Below are positions 1 to 12,157 of a stretch of DNA of 64,000 bases, one piece after another. The position numbers were made by a program, and so were the translations under genes. Source of the stretch: Choristoneura fumiferana (Eukaryota > Arthropoda > Insecta > Lepidoptera > Tortricidae); contig NC_133501.1 in the NCBI RefSeq assembly GCF_025370935.1, positions 2,624,652 to 2,688,651 of the forward strand, read 5' to 3'. Numbering within the stretch: the stretch's first letter is position 1; the number at the start of each line of letters is the position of its first letter. The notes beneath the pieces are model-generated. The model had not been told where the DNA came from. It searched no databases and saw only the letters and a list, made by a program, of their open reading frames with translations.

Positions 1-1108
1 GGAATGTGTTTGTCATGAACCAATAGAAACGCTTCATTTACCTATCCTTGCTCAGCGCATCTCTAGTGGAAACAGCTCGGCGGAGTGAGGTTTTTGTCAG
101 TGGCGATCCTTACATAGAAGCCCAAAAGCCGGGCTTGCCTTATAAACCGAACAACGTCCAAACGAGAAAAAAACTTGTAATAAAATCACTTTAATAATTT
201 AGCGCGCTTTATTTTACGTAAAATATTAAGAATTGCATAAGTAATCCGCGGCATGGCTAGTGGCGCTGATTGCGATCGGCGCCGGCGCGGCGAGTCTACG
301 CGGCGATAGTGACGTACGTTGTAAATAGCATGACATCTCGCTCGCTCTCGTGGGCTTTTACGTTGCTTCCAAAAGCTCTCTTCATACTTAGGAAAACGTT
401 AGTTTTGCAAATATCTATCTACCGCACATTGTTCGTTTATTTGAAAGAGCCCTCGCACCGCTCAGTTACCTCGCACATGTCTAGTGGCAACGCAGCCTAA
501 CTCACAGAGGACGCTGAATAAATAAAAAAAAAAATAGCAACCCTTTGCGGAAGAATTTTTAATAGTATTTGTTTTCGGGTAGTACCCGGGTCTCGTTTTT
601 TGGACTTACATATTTTATTACAGTAATAAATAAAAATATTTTTGGTAAAATTTTCATTGACTTCTCTTATTTCTTGTTGACTGTACTTGTATTGTCACCC
701 AAACTACATTTGCATACCAAATTAAAAGTCGATGCCATTAACCGTTGAAGAGTTCCGTCGTGTGGAGATGATCCTGGCGTTACCAGGATGTCACTACCAG
801 ATTATTGTATTGTCACGCAATTTACATAAGTATTTATACCAAATTTCAAGTCAATCCAACTACTGGAAGTTGGTCGAATTTAACTTTCAAGATTTGATTA
901 TAGACAGACAGACAGACAACGGGACAGGTGAAACTAAATAAAAGCTTGTAGGTAATAAATATCTTGTCCCATGATGTAAATGTCTATTAGTCTAGTTGGT
1001 CTATTAGTCTCACGGCTGTTTCGTGTTCAAAGGCGTATCTGTAACTAACATTTGTGACTTTTACAGAGAAAAGTTTTTTTTGCATCTTTTTTTTATTTTT
1101 TTGTAAAG
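1..1108. other. Intron or upstream sequence of the transporter gene
   Basis: I see no exon here that fits the transporter; TM1-3 and the usual DGGWGW-type N-terminal signature must lie before base 1. The stretch is AT-rich. GC-rich islands near 240-330 have no convincing splice sites, and a dispersed repeat starts near 660. It ends in a polypyrimidine tract leading to the acceptor at 1107-1108. Confidence 0.6.
660..945 (+). repeat. Dispersed repeat with (ACAG)n tail
   Basis: The segment contains the phrase 'gttccgtcgtgtggagatga', a short ACAG run near 903-918 and an AATAAA near its end. From memory, this resembles an abundant lepidopteran interspersed sequence, probably the 3' part of a retroelement. 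No second copy was found in this window, so the boundaries are approximate. Confidence 0.45.
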
Positions 1109-1288
1109 CTTCGGCGCCATGGTGGGCGCGGGGGCGGGGCTCGCGTTCCCGCCGACGGTGTACATAGTGACGTCATACTTCGTGCGGCTGCGCGGGCTCG
1201 CCAACGGGATCTGCATGTCGGGCTCCGCCTTCGGCTCCATCATACTGCCGCCCGTGCTGCGGTATCTGCTCGAGAGCTACGGATACAA
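1109..1288 (+). CDS. MCT/SLC16-like transporter, internal exon (TM4-TM5)
   Basis: This exon encodes about 60 residues of a monocarboxylate-transporter-family MFS protein, a plasma-membrane carrier of the type that co-transports lactate, pyruvate or related substrates with protons. The frame starts with a partial codon and reads FGAMVGAGAGLAFPP, then VRLRGLANGICMSGSAFGS, the glycine-rich helix and 'R-x-LANG' loop typical of MCT TM4-5. The acceptor is a pyrimidine-rich tract ending AAAG at 1108. The donor is AA|GTAAGT at 1289. It ends in phase 2, and the AA is completed by the G that opens the exon at 2987. The first part of the gene lies outside the window. Substrate cannot be inferred. Confidence 0.9.
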
Positions 1289-1340
1289 GTAAGTGCTTTG
1301 TGACAATCCTGTGTATAGTGATAGTGACCACCATGTACAG

Positions 1341-1750
1341 AACCCGGCGATAAAGATTGCACAACGGTCTTCGGAAAAAGACAATTGGCTGTTCACGACG
1401 ATTCCCGAACACTGGCGAGTGACGTTTTATTTCAAATAAATGCACCTTTATGGACTTGATTAGTTTACGTAAAATTAGTGACATGTAAACTTCGGATATC
1501 TGTAGAGAGCTGTTGCAACTACTAGAAAAAGAATAATTCCCGCTTTTTCCTTAAGATCCCATCATACAATTTAAAGTTTTGGGGGGTTCCAACAACTCTT
1601 TATTATATATTTTCATCTAAATGCGTCCGTACTCTATTGCACCTGTACAACGACTGACAAACGTCACATAAGTAGTGTGACAACGCTCTACGAAGCCGAA
1701 ATTAGCCGAGTATCTTTTCAAAGACCGATGTGCAATCTCTGTGGCCGGGT
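1341..1750. repeat. MITE family A, copy 1 (about 35-bp imperfect TIRs)
   Basis: The ends are imperfect inverted repeats: acccggcgataaagattgca at the left, and the complementary tgcaatctctgtggccgggt at the right. A second copy lies at 24597-25027 with the same internal sequence. There is no coding capacity, so it is a non-autonomous DNA transposon inside the intron. Confidence 0.8.
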
Positions 1751-1879
1751 GCTGATACGACTAAGCAGAGGCGGCGCAAGGCGTGGGCCACGTGGGCACT
1801 GCCCACGGCTTCGCGGTCTAAGGGGCCTCGCGCCTCGAATGGTTCTTGTTATTTCGCACATTTTATTTTTTTTTTACAT

Positions 1880-2093
1880 AAAATAGAACCGACTACAAAA
1901 AAACCATGAAAATAATTTTCTACCAGTCTGAAGTCGGTGCCTCAGCACGAGCCAGCAGGAGTGGACTTGTCTACCTCACCTACAACTATACGAGTATATT
2001 GGGCTTCAATCACTCCTGCTGGCTCGTGCTGAGGCACCGACTTCAGACTGGTAGAAAAATATTTTCATGGTTTTTTGTAGTTGGTTCTATTTT
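1880..2093. repeat. Foldback MITE, arms about 85 bp
   Basis: The left arm starts near aaaatagaaccgactacaaa and runs through a cagtctgaagtcggtgcctc core to gagtg. It is repeated as its reverse complement up to about 2093, leaving a loop of about 45 bp. RNA from it would form a long hairpin in the intron. Confidence 0.85.
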
Positions 2094-2986
2094 TTGGTAT
2101 ATTTTTTTCACGCTTTTTAGTGTAAAAGATCTAAGATACAATAGTTTAATGTCAACTGCTCGTCACCTTTTACGAAAAATTGCTTTTTCCGACGCAGAGA
2201 CGTTCATTATTGAGGAGTCCTGGTGCTTCATCACATCACACGTTCCATTTCACCATATGAATTACGATGAGCTTAAATTGCTTGGCAACTGCGTTAAAGT
2301 AATTGAAATTCAACCCGTGAAGTACTTGTTATTGAGTAGTTGCTCCATTGGTCAAATTTGGTCTTCATCATCAGTTCCACTTCACCAAATGATGATTTTC
2401 AAGAGCAAATCTTTCCATTCGCATTTTTTCTCTACTATAGTTTTACTGAAGCTTATTTTCACAGTAGCGGTTTTTCCCAATTTGAATCGACACAGACACG
2501 GTGTTGACGGAGCTCCGCTCACGTGGAGCTCCTACTCTTGTGTGTTTTTGGACCTTCGGGCCGATGCAAACTTAACGTAACTTAAACCTACCTATGTTTC
2601 TGAGTCTATTAAAATGAGAGAAAACGCGATTTTGAAAATAAGCTTCAGTAAAAAGTCATGGTATAAAACGAGATTTTGTCATAAATAATCTAATACCTTT
2701 AAACGAGCAATTCTTGTTTGCTTGAATTCCTGATTTTTGTTGATTGTGTTTCACAATCTCGGAAACAGCTCCAACGATTTCGATGAAATTTGATATGTTC
2801 GGGGATGACAATTCGCTCTAGCTTGGTCTTATCTCTGGGGTAACGGTTATTATCGAGTTTTAGCCCGAGCAAAGCTCGGTCGCCCAGGCACATAATAAAT
2901 AATAGTACTACTACGTATAATATGTGGCCCAGGTATAATATGTTAAAAATAATACTTTTATATATAAAGTGGTTTATCTCCACCAG

Positions 2987-3113
2987 GGGTGCCGTCCTGA
3001 TCCTGGGCGGCATAATGCTGAACGTGTGGGCGGCCGCGCTGCTGTTCCAGCCCGTGGAGGAGCACATGGTCAGGAAATACAAGGAGCCCGAAGACGAGGA
3101 GGACAACCCGCAG
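2987..3113 (+). CDS. MCT/SLC16-like transporter, internal exon (TM6 and start of loop)
   Basis: The exon is 127 bp: one base to finish a lysine codon, then 42 codons. It reads GAVLILGGIMLNVWAAALLF then QPVEEHMVRKY and an acidic EPEDEEDNPQ stretch. This is the sixth transmembrane helix and the beginning of the large cytosolic loop of an MCT-type carrier. The acceptor is ccaccAG at 2985-2986 and the donor is CAG|GTATGT at 3114. The exon ends in phase 0, which matches both large downstream exons (7110 and 12158), so either can be joined without a frame problem. Confidence 0.9.
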
Positions 3114-3235
3114 GTATGTCTAGCTGCGTGTCGTGCTAGTTCGCCTATTTCACGATAGATGGCGCTTTAATATAAACTAGGGTCAATCAACTTTTTAGTA
3201 TAGCTTGTTGCCATGGTAACGTCTCCTGAGTTACA

Positions 3236-3385
3236 TTAAGGGGCTGTTTCACCATCCATTGATTAGTGTTATAACTGACGGTTAAATGTGATGCCGTCTC
3301 CGTCTATTCGAACAAAACAAATAGAGATGACATCACATTTAACCGTCAGTTAACACTAATCAATGGATGGTGAAACAGCCCCTAA
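3236..3385. repeat. Foldback MITE, about 55-bp arms
   Basis: The left arm begins ttaaggggctgtttcaccat. The right arm is its reverse complement, ending atggtgaaacagcccctaa, with a spacer of about 35 bp. It lies just after the donor of the TM6 exon. Confidence 0.88.
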
Positions 3386-5965
3386 AAGTATGAATTTATG
3401 GGCCCCTAAAAATATGGATTTGTACCTACTAAAAGTTAGAAGTTGTGACAGTGACAATAATAACACTAAAAAGTTTTTTGACACACTGTTCAAAAAAGAA
3501 GTAAGGGCTACTCGAGTTTCATCGGTAAAATGAAATCAATACGTTTGCGTATTTCTTTGAAAACATAAATTAATGCAAAGTTTTTGTATTGTGTTTTGTA
3601 TGCATTAATACTATTAATAAATCTATTTTTAAACAAGGAATGTTATAAATAATTATATTTTTTTAGTAATTTTGTTTTACCAACGAAACTCATGTGGCCC
3701 TTGTTTTCTTTTGAGTAGTAAAAGTGTGATCGACGCTAATAAAAAAAAAAAAACATTAATTCTGCCAGATGTTAAGCTTAACTATACTTACTGGCGATTT
3801 TGGGGAAGTCCCCTACAAAACTGATTAAAACAACCGTTTTTACGCGAAACCATATTTGTTTTTGAATTAACGTAAAACAAAATATCACTACTGATACTAT
3901 ATTGTAAATAATATTTGAAATACACCACTTTTGCTCCGCGTATTTACAGTTATCTCATATTTTATAGGTCTATCGATTTAGTTTTCTTTGAATTTCACCC
4001 GTGTTCCTCGTTGACAACCACATTTGGTAACTGGTTATCTTCTAGGAAAAACAATATATTGTAGACGTTGCGTTGGTGATCCCGCTTTGAGATAATTGAA
4101 ATTCATATAGCTTGCGGGCTTTAATAAGTAATGGAATTAATTGTGTTAATATATGAGGGGCATGGAAAATTTTCGCTCTTCACTTTTTTTTTTTTTTACT
4201 TATCAGTTGACCGGTTGCATCTCATCCATCGTATTTATAACGAAAATAAAATTAAATAACATGGTCCCATTTCTACGATTTAGATCACACAAAACAAACA
4301 TATTTTTTTGTTAAATCGTGTAAAAGCTTGTTATTTAAAAACGCCATGCTTTTGGTTGTTTTTGCTGACAAAAGTTTGCTTCCAGGGTATTCGGGATTAC
4401 AGTATTTTTGCGGGAATTTACCGGGATAAACGCTTATCTATTTTCCTTTTTTTTTATTGTGTTTCAAGTGTTTTTTGAAAATGAAACCGCGCCTTTATCG
4501 GGATCGGCGACACATTAAAGTAAGCAATCCATTTATATTCTATATGTATGTATACACGTCTGTGTGTGTTGTCCTGGATGTATGTGCTGCATGGTATGTT
4601 GTTTGACTGAAACTGCTATGACATGATAACTTTTTTTTTATGTGATTCAAAGAATAATTTCAGGGTTTAAATTGGCTTTACGTCCTTAACTCTTGTTCTG
4701 GTAACATAACGTTCACGATATACATACGTGTAGTTTACACATTTATGTGCCTGTAGCTTGCATGTTTGGGTCATATTTATAGCCAGCTACTTGCACAAAA
4801 ATATATAGGTGACATAAATGTGTATTGCGGGCTTTTCTATTGTTATGATCGTTCGACTGTCTTATGTACAACTTTGTTCACTCAGAATCGGCCAATTTAA
4901 TCAAAAATATATTTACACAACTCGATTTCTGAGATTTCTTCGGAAAGCTGTAGTGCCCTTTGGTATAATTGAGTGTCATGTCATTAAAGTAAAAGTCAAC
5001 GTCTTGTGTTGCTATTATATTATTATAACTCATTGGTGGCTTTCTTCATTCTCTAAAATATTACTTGAACTTTAAATAATTGATACTTTTATTTATTATT
5101 TTTGAGCTTTGAGATTCTTGAATTTATGGGAGTTGGATTAACACGCTTTAAATAGAATCTGTTGCACGTGTATTAAACCTTATAATAGTTATAATTATAA
5201 GGCATTAAATTCCAAAGGGCGGTGTAAAAGAGAGCTACTTCAGCTTTCTCTTTGCTCGTTAATCTGGTTATGTAATAGACAATGCGACTAAATAACGAAT
5301 TACACCAATAACATTCGCGATCTTGAAGTCTCATTAAAGCGAATGCCACACTATTTTTACTGTTCCGACAGGTTTCTTGAATTGATGCAAATTTGCGAAT
5401 TTTGACAACTTTTCTGGAAATCATTATGTCGATTGGGGTATGAGTCACTTACAAATTTCTAAGGAATCCATATACAATCTCCAACCGTGCCTCAGCCAAA
5501 GAACTTCTGTCGGAACATGGCGCACCATTTTAGATTGGAAATAAATGTATTGAATTAAATTTAAATTAGCACTAAGTTGTTGCACTGTGCATTTTGTTTT
5601 ACGGTAACTTGCAGCAAAACATGAAATCTAGCTTGTGTATTAAACACAGTTTAGTTTTGACAAATTGTGCGGAACTGTCAGATTTAGCCAAGTTTAACAA
5701 CAATTTATGAGATCATTTTGCCACACGCATATCGTCACTACTTAAAAAAAAACCTCTTATCTATCCTCGTATATATATATATTAATTCTATCTGTTATGA
5801 TTATTGATTAAGAGGTAAACAGTCGTTTTTGCTGCAAGTGATCATTAATACCACTTTAATTTTCCAATTTTAATCACTTTTCCAACTAACCCTCATAAGC
5901 GGCCGTAGTTTCATTTTCAAAACCACTAGGCGGTATGCTAATATATTAATAAAAAAGACAATTAC

Positions 5966-6100
5966 AACCTTTGACCGCCACGGTCAGCCATAGCCGGCAA
6001 TTATTTTTTTCTGAAAATCGTGCGCCACGAAATGCCGACATGGCCACTATGGCACTTTTTTCAGCTGTCGTGTTTTACCGACCGTGGCGGTCAAAGGGTT
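5966..6100. repeat. MITE with TIR aacctttgaccgccacggtc
   Basis: The left end aacctttgaccgccacggtc is mirrored by gaccgtggcggtcaaagg at the right end. The internal sequence is also partly self-complementary. Confidence 0.8.
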
Positions 6101-6433
6101 AAGGACTGGTTGAAAGTAAAACGAAGCGATAAGTAATCTATAAATACAGAAAGTAACTGTATATATGATAATAGGTACCTAATTTATAGTTAGACGCCTC
6201 GTGCTGGGCACGGGCTTCTTTCAATACAAAGAAAGCTAGGTACGATTTTTTTTTCAAGTTCAAATGTAGTGTAAAAAGCACGTTTTGCGTTTTTTAGTAA
6301 ACCGCGATGTAATTTTCATTCTAAGAACTTTATTCCGACGTTATCTAACAATACAGACAAACAGAAGTTAAACTCTGTGAAATAGTAATTTTGATTTAGT
6401 TTCTTTAATCATTTGGGTGAGACTCTTTCCCGG

Positions 6434-6561
6434 CCCGGATAACACCGACATGGAAATACCGGTTCTGTTTTTTGTGTACACGCCCATAGAAACTGACAGG
6501 AGCTTCTATGGGCGTGTACACGAAAAACAGGGTCGGTATTTCCATCCCGGTATTATCCGGG
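6434..6561. repeat. Foldback MITE, about 58-bp arms
   Basis: The left arm includes cccggataacaccgacatgg and tgtacacgcccatagaa. The right arm carries the reverse complement through ttatccggg. The loop is only about 10 bp, so it is an almost continuous hairpin. Confidence 0.85.
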
Positions 6562-7109
6562 CTTCAAATTTAGTATATTATTTTTCCCTAAGTTGACACT
6601 GTTATTGAACTAATTTGGTATCGAATTTAAAATTAATAAGTACCTTTTACGCAACTGGTTGCGAAATACGTAATTAGAATTACATTAATTACGTACACAA
6701 TTTCGCAGGTAGATGTTTCAATTTAAGTTCCTTAAATAACCATGATAGTAACAAATCTATTTTGTACAGGAAAGTGATTATTGTTGCAAATATTTTGGGT
6801 GTTGCTAATTAGGACTAAAAAATATGGTCCGACTATGCTGTGATTGTACACCACAAAAAATCATATATATTTTACAAATTCAAAATTACCTTCGGATTTT
6901 TCTCTTTCAAGTGCAGATAATAAATTGGGTCATTTTAATAGCTAAAATTTCCAGGATTGTAATTTTTCAAACACGCGATTAAACTTGACAACTCCAATTA
7001 TCATGACATATGACTATTAGACTAGCAAAGCATACCTAATAATTATAATAGCTTATTTAGGCAACTGGTAGAGTAAAATTTTAATAAAAAACTTTGTTTT
7101 CTTTTATAG

Positions 7110-8261
7110 GATGACATCCTCTTCGAGGAGGAAGAACCGGTAGAAACATTCAGAATGACCCCCACCATACCGAGGATATTGACCAATGAGAAAATAGAAA
7201 ACGGCATTCCGGACGTCAAAATCAATAACGAAAACTCTGAGAAGAATCTATCGAATTCACGTTTAAATAACAGCCAGAACTGCGTCACGTCACCATCGTC
7301 CCAAAACCTGAGACAAAATATGTCCAAAAGAAAACTATCTTACACCAGGCCCGTGCCTAAAACGACGTATAGTTCCGCCTCTATAGCATTAGACAGCGCT
7401 GACGTAAAGAAACTAGGTTCTCAGGAAGCTTTTGGTCGCAGATTGAGCACGGCAGGGCCTAAGAGAAACATGTCTACCTCCAGCTTCGCGTACGTACACA
7501 CACCGTTCCACGGCTCAACATTATCAGCTTTCGACCAGCCCAACGAATTCGCTTCCCAATTTTCTCTAAAATCGGTAACAGAAAGCGTCGCCGATGTCGC
7601 GTACTGCTGCTTCTGTTGCAAAAAGAAAGAGAAGTCGGAACCTAATAAGTTCTTCGATATAAGCCTACTTTCAGATCCTACGTATTTGATAATTCTCTTG
7701 TCTAGCAGCACTGTGGCCATTTCGTGTACGAATTTTATAATTTTACTTCCATCACACGCCCAGAACATTGGATTCGATAAAGATTCAGGTGCATACTTGC
7801 TTAGTACAGTGTCGGCTTTGGATTTGGTGGGCCGTATAGGAGGGTCCGCTTTGTGCGATTTAAATATTATGCCAAAAACGTTTTACTTTGTCGGAGGACT
7901 CTTCTTTTCTGGGGTGACATTAGCAATGGTACCGTTTTTAGAAAGTTATTTGTCAATAAGCATAGTTTGCGCGTGCTTTGGCCTAGCATCAGGCGTCAAT
8001 AACGCCACTACTACGTTGGTTATGGCTGAAATTCTAGGAGTCGATAGACTCATGTCTACGTATGGGATTAGTTTGTTTGTCAACGGTTTGTTGCAATTAG
8101 TGGGACCTCCGATATGTGGGTTGTGGTTTGAAGCCGATGGAAATTATATGCATATGTTTGTTACTTTTGGATTTGTTTATATGGGTGGGGCGGCTCTTTG
8201 GCTTTTGATGCCCCTAGTGAATAGACGGAAGAAGCGGTTGGAAACTAACGTGTCAGTTTGA
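7110..8261 (+). CDS. MCT-like transporter, terminal exon variant 1 (loop, TM7-12, stop)
   Basis: This is a single 1152-bp exon that opens in phase 0 after ttttatAG and reads DDILFEEEEPVETFRMTP before the internal methionine at 7155. It encodes 383 residues and a stop. First comes a long Ser/Asn-rich cytosolic loop holding the block TPFHGSTLSAFDQPNEFASQ, then a Cys-Lys cluster (YCCFCCKKK). Six transmembrane segments follow: near YLIILLSSSTVAISC, GAYLLSTVSALDLVGRIGG, FYFVGGLFFSGVTLAMVPF, ISIVCACFGLASGVNNATTT, ISLFVNGLLQLVGPPICGLW and MFVTFGFVYMGGAALWLLM. A basic tail, RRKKRLE, ends the protein. ALDLVGRIGG is the MCT TM8 signature. It is homologous over its length to the exon at 12158-13372 and is probably used alternatively to it. 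AATAAA-type signals occur near 8948 and 9101. Confidence 0.88.
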   Translation, partial: DDILFEEEEPVETFRMTPTIPRILTNEKIENGIPDVKINNENSEKNLSNSRLNNSQNCVTSPSSQNLRQNMSKRKLSYTRPVPKTTYSSASIALDSADVKKLGSQEAFGRRLSTAGPKRNMSTSSFAYVHTPFHGSTLSAFDQPNEFASQFSLKSVTESVADVAYCCFCCKKKEKSEPNKFFDISLLSDPTYLIILLSSSTVAISCTNFIILLPSHAQNIGFDKDSGAYLLSTVSALDLVGRIGGSALCDLNIMPKTFYFVGGLFFSGVTLAMVPFLESYLSISIVCACFGLASGVNNATTTLVMAEILGVDRLMSTYGISLFVNGLLQLVGPPICGLWFEADGNYMHMFVTFGFVYMGGAALWLLMPLVNRRKKRLETNVSV

Positions 8262-9885
8262 ATCGTTGTTAATTGGGAGACTTTTTTTAGACTTTATTGT
8301 ATTTTGCCATTCTTAAATGTTATAAAGATCTACTTGGATATTATATTTGGAATATTTGAGATAGGGTTCAAATTCTCTAAAAGTTTTGCCGTTTGTTAGA
8401 TCTTTGTAATGTTAAATGGCGTTTACACGAAGGTTGTCGGTTTTGCCAAACGTTATTTCGCATAAAGTTCGATTGAAATGAAAAAAAAAAAAGAATTTAT
8501 TTTTACTCTCTATGACTAGAATTAAGTTTTTAATACAATTATAAAGTTACCCTAATCGAGGCTTCCGATAACAGACCTTTTTTTAATTTATATTTTTAAA
8601 CGATATTTTACATTGTACAAGATTTTAATTACTTAGTTGTTTGTTAATTTTAGTAGATCGCACAACAAAATTATTCATAGGTGAAGCGGAATGAAACTCA
8701 AATACTTTGTTTGAGTTCACTTAATTAAGATGAAAATGACTTATCGCTCATATTATGCTCATCTTATTGTATTTTTTTTTGTCACAGCTGATGACTTGAA
8801 CATACTAAAAGCCTGTTTTTGATATGCTCCGCTAGAGGCACTCAAAAATTGCCAGTAGTGATTGAGGGACGCGACTTTTTTTGTTAACAAAATCTTATAC
8901 TAGCTCATGTAGCGGCAGCGACTAGCCCAAATAACTAAAACACGATGAAATAAAAATAAATGATATCGTTTGTATGTCTTTAAACAGATGTGACCGTTTT
9001 GTATCTTTTCCTTGTTAATAATGCATACGCGCACGTTTTTTTGTTGTTCAACGCTCTGGTAAACGCTGTGACAAAAACTTTTGTGGATTGATTGGTTTCA
9101 ATAAAAAAAAGAATATTGCGAAATGAAAGATGTTATAATTATTACGAGCAAACGGCATCGTCCTAATAGATGTATCCTAACTGACAATCTGTTGCGCCTA
9201 TTCGAGTTCAATATGTTTGATCGCGTGCACACGCGATGGTCGCGTCGCTTAGTTCGCGCGATGATCGTGTATCACGTTCTATCAGGACGATGCCTTAGAG
9301 CGATTGTTGTACTCATAAAAAGGTTAAGACATATGAGAAGCAATAATATTTTTGTAAACTGGTATGAATTTATTAATTTGCTAAGTAAGTATTTTTCTAT
9401 AAATCTCGTTATTTCTTGCCAATATTGTCATAGTATTTTATGCAACAGTTGTATAACAGGGTTCAAAAAAGGTGAGTGGCGTGAGTTACGATGTGAGCTT
9501 AGCGAACATCGTAAGAAAAAGACGCCACGAGCTTTTTTTGACTTACTTATACAACGTTGCATGCAATACTTTTTCTTCGACTGGGTACTTATTAATTAAA
9601 ATACAAAATTAGAGAAAAAGTAAACTTTAAATGTTTTCATACTTTAGTAAAAATTATGGAAAACGAAAAGAGAAGGTAAACAACAATAAACAAGTGAGAA
9701 ATATGAAATGTCAAAATTTGTCTAAGTTGGTAAGTGACGGTGTTAAAAATATGCGTTACTTATGTTGGCAGGCTATGGATTATGTTCGGAAAGTTTTTAT
9801 TCTGTATAAAACCATAGGAAATAATGTAAGTGGCTGCACCTTAGCCTGTCCGAACGGACGAATTAAGAAAAAAAAGTAAGTGGTT

Positions 9886-10022
9886 GCAGCAGGGCTACTA
9901 CGAAACTCGAAACTCGAAGTTCATGTCGTGCGGTCCCTCTGACACTTAAACTGTTTAATACGAGAGCGAGAGAGACGATACGGTACGAACTTTGAGTGTC
10001 GGGTTTTGTAGTAGCCCTGCTG
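9886..10022. repeat. MITE family C, copy 1 (TIR gcagcagggctactac)
   Basis: The ends are gcagcagggctactac and gtagtagccctgctg, with internal blocks of the type gtccctctgacactta. A second copy lies at 18416-18537 and a related internal piece at about 11388-11500. Confidence 0.82.
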
Positions 10023-10967
10023 TATCGTTTTAGCAACATTACGATATAGTGCTGTTATGGGGAACAGACAATATAGATTTTTCCATAATCTTGTTATGTT
10101 TGCTGTTATATTACTGTTCGTGATTAAGTAAATCACAGATTGTACAGTATAGGAGTAGAAAAAATAGTAAATATATTTGTTTTATGTGAGGTCAAAATTG
10201 AATTTGCAGACAGCATATTTTACACACTTATATGTTTGTTACGGGATCTATCTGTGATTGCTTAGTAATCCATTCAGACTACCCGCAATCGTCATGCAAG
10301 CACCAGGACCTCATTAAAGGTAACCAAATCACTGAGTACAGTCTAGGTACTCTAGGTATAGATTCGTATGTCCTCGACTGTACATCCCGTAACAAATATA
10401 TCAAACATATTTTAAAGTCCCTCCCCGTCCCCCCTTTAACGAGTAGAATTTCATCATTGGTTGCGAAACAGGAATACAGTTTTCCCAATTGGAAACTAGT
10501 CAACTACGAATTTAACTAGTATTTCTCACTTGTTTTAACTATAGCGGCTAAGTAAATTTACCTTGGTCTCTGGTACTAACCTGAAACTAATTTATTCAAA
10601 CAAATTTCGTGTTCCTTTCCGCTGACGTATAATTCGATTTTGAGCGCATAATTATGTCTTTATATTATATTTGTATTAATGTTTAAATCATGTTAACATC
10701 AGGAAAATCTTTTCTTTTCATTAAATTTTTTAATGCTATATTTTGATATTTTTGATATATGCTTCAGTCTTTTTTGTCGTAATTAGGGATCTGAATCCGG
10801 GGGTTTCTAATAATTGGACTGTAGGGTTTTATCCCATAATCGGATTCTTTAATTATGACGGTGATATTTGTAACTTCTTTCTCTAGATAATCAGATTTTA
10901 AAAAATTATGTTTTTAATGATTCATGGTTAAATTAGATATAATTGTTATCGCATGTAGACCGTGGCT

Positions 10968-11048
10968 ACTTTCAATGAGCTTCCGATATTTCTGTCCACC
11001 CGTAATCGTGATGCAACTGCGTCGAAATATCGGGAACTCATTCAAAGT
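10968..11048. repeat. Small foldback element
   Basis: The left arm actttcaatgagcttccgat is mirrored by atcgggaactcattcaaagt, with a loop of about 35 bp. Confidence 0.7.
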
Positions 11049-11280
11049 ATTCGCCCGTTACAAGTATAATTGTTTTTTTTTTTTTGACTATTAAGTTAAA
11101 AAAATGCCTTTTTGCTCAAGCACTGCTCCCCGCGGTTGAATACAGAAGGGAACTGCAGGTCTTGAACACACGAGGTTACCCTACGCACCTCATGTAATGA
11201 TTTCCTAGCGTTTCTTGGCACCGTAAGGTCAGTTCGGTCAGCTCTAGGAGACTATGCCATCTTATTTTCATAGACAACCA

Positions 11281-11571
11281 GTAACGGCCTCCGCTAACTC
11301 GTGCGGGTGCACGGCATGGCGCGTGTTTCAATCGGTTTCAATAGAGCGGAGACCCGCGTCACTTAGCGCTGCTCTATTACGAGTAGATGACGTGAAACAC
11401 GAAATCGAAGTTCGTATCGTACCGTCCCTCTCACTTTCGTATTAAATTATAAGTGTCAGCGGGACGGCAAGATACCCGTCCCGTAGAAGTTAGAATTTTG
11501 CACTTCGTAGCAGCAGGCCGCCGAGCGAGCGCCCGCGTCGTGCATCCGTGCGAGTCAGCGGAGGCCCTTAA
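11281..11571. repeat. MITE, about 290 bp, with nested family-C piece
   Basis: The TIRs are taacggcctccgctaactcg at the left and cgagtcagcggaggccctta at the right. The middle (about 11388-11500) resembles the interior of MITE family C (cgtccctctcactttcgtat), so one element may have landed in another, or they share ancestry. Confidence 0.7.
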
Positions 11572-12157
11572 TAGCGGCAACGCTATTAAAGCAAACCTTA
11601 GCTTAGGTATCGTTAGTATGAATGTTTCGAACGCCTTACGGCTGATAGTAAATTGAGGATTGACGCGGAACACTTGTTTGTATTATTATTAAAATTATTT
11701 TAATGTTAATCGACATTTTAGATTGTTATTAATTATTGATCAGAGCTTGACCAGGAACAAGTGTGAATTATGAAACGACACTTTCCTGGTCGGGCTTTAC
11801 TTAGCAAAATAAAATTGTATTTTGTACATAATAAATGATGTATTTTTAAAAGAACGTTTGTCTCATTTGCAACTGTAAATAATAATGATAATTAAAAAAA
11901 CTTTTTGTAATCTTTTCTACGATCTCAGAACGTGCCCATGTTTGGCTGAAGGTGTGTATGAACATTTAATTTTTAACAGTAACCTGGGAGCTTAAACACT
12001 ACGTATTTCTTTATGCTCGGTCGACGCGCATACTTCTGCATGTGCATTGTTTTGAACGCGTGGTGTTTGCGCATAAAAAGTGCGTAACGTGTATGGGCTC
12101 TTGTTAAACATATCTCAAACTCGAGCTTTCAGACTTTGATAGCCGTTTTATTTCCAG

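Larger units (their letters stand above)
3114..7109. other. Intron, about 4 kb, with several MITEs
   Basis: The stretch is AT-rich and shows no further exon I can support. It holds three foldback elements listed separately. The remaining ORFs are short, lack coding character and are spread over both strands. Confidence 0.7.
8262..12157. other. 3'UTR of variant 1 and intron to variant 2
   Basis: The stretch is AT-rich and holds possible polyadenylation signals near 8948, 9101 and 11809-11832. It contains three MITE-type elements, listed separately. A 158-codon ORF at 9123-9599 has no recognisable domain and looks accidental. No further transporter exon is visible. Confidence 0.6.

Noticed and set aside
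1906..2580. 224-codon ORF
   Set aside because: Its first part is the arms of a foldback MITE and the rest is low-complexity Phe/Ser-rich reading; no conservation evidence.
9123..9599. 158-codon ORF in the intron between the two terminal exons
   Set aside because: No recognisable domain, AT-driven composition (Ile, Phe, Leu, Arg), no splice or promoter context; likely chance in AT-rich DNA.
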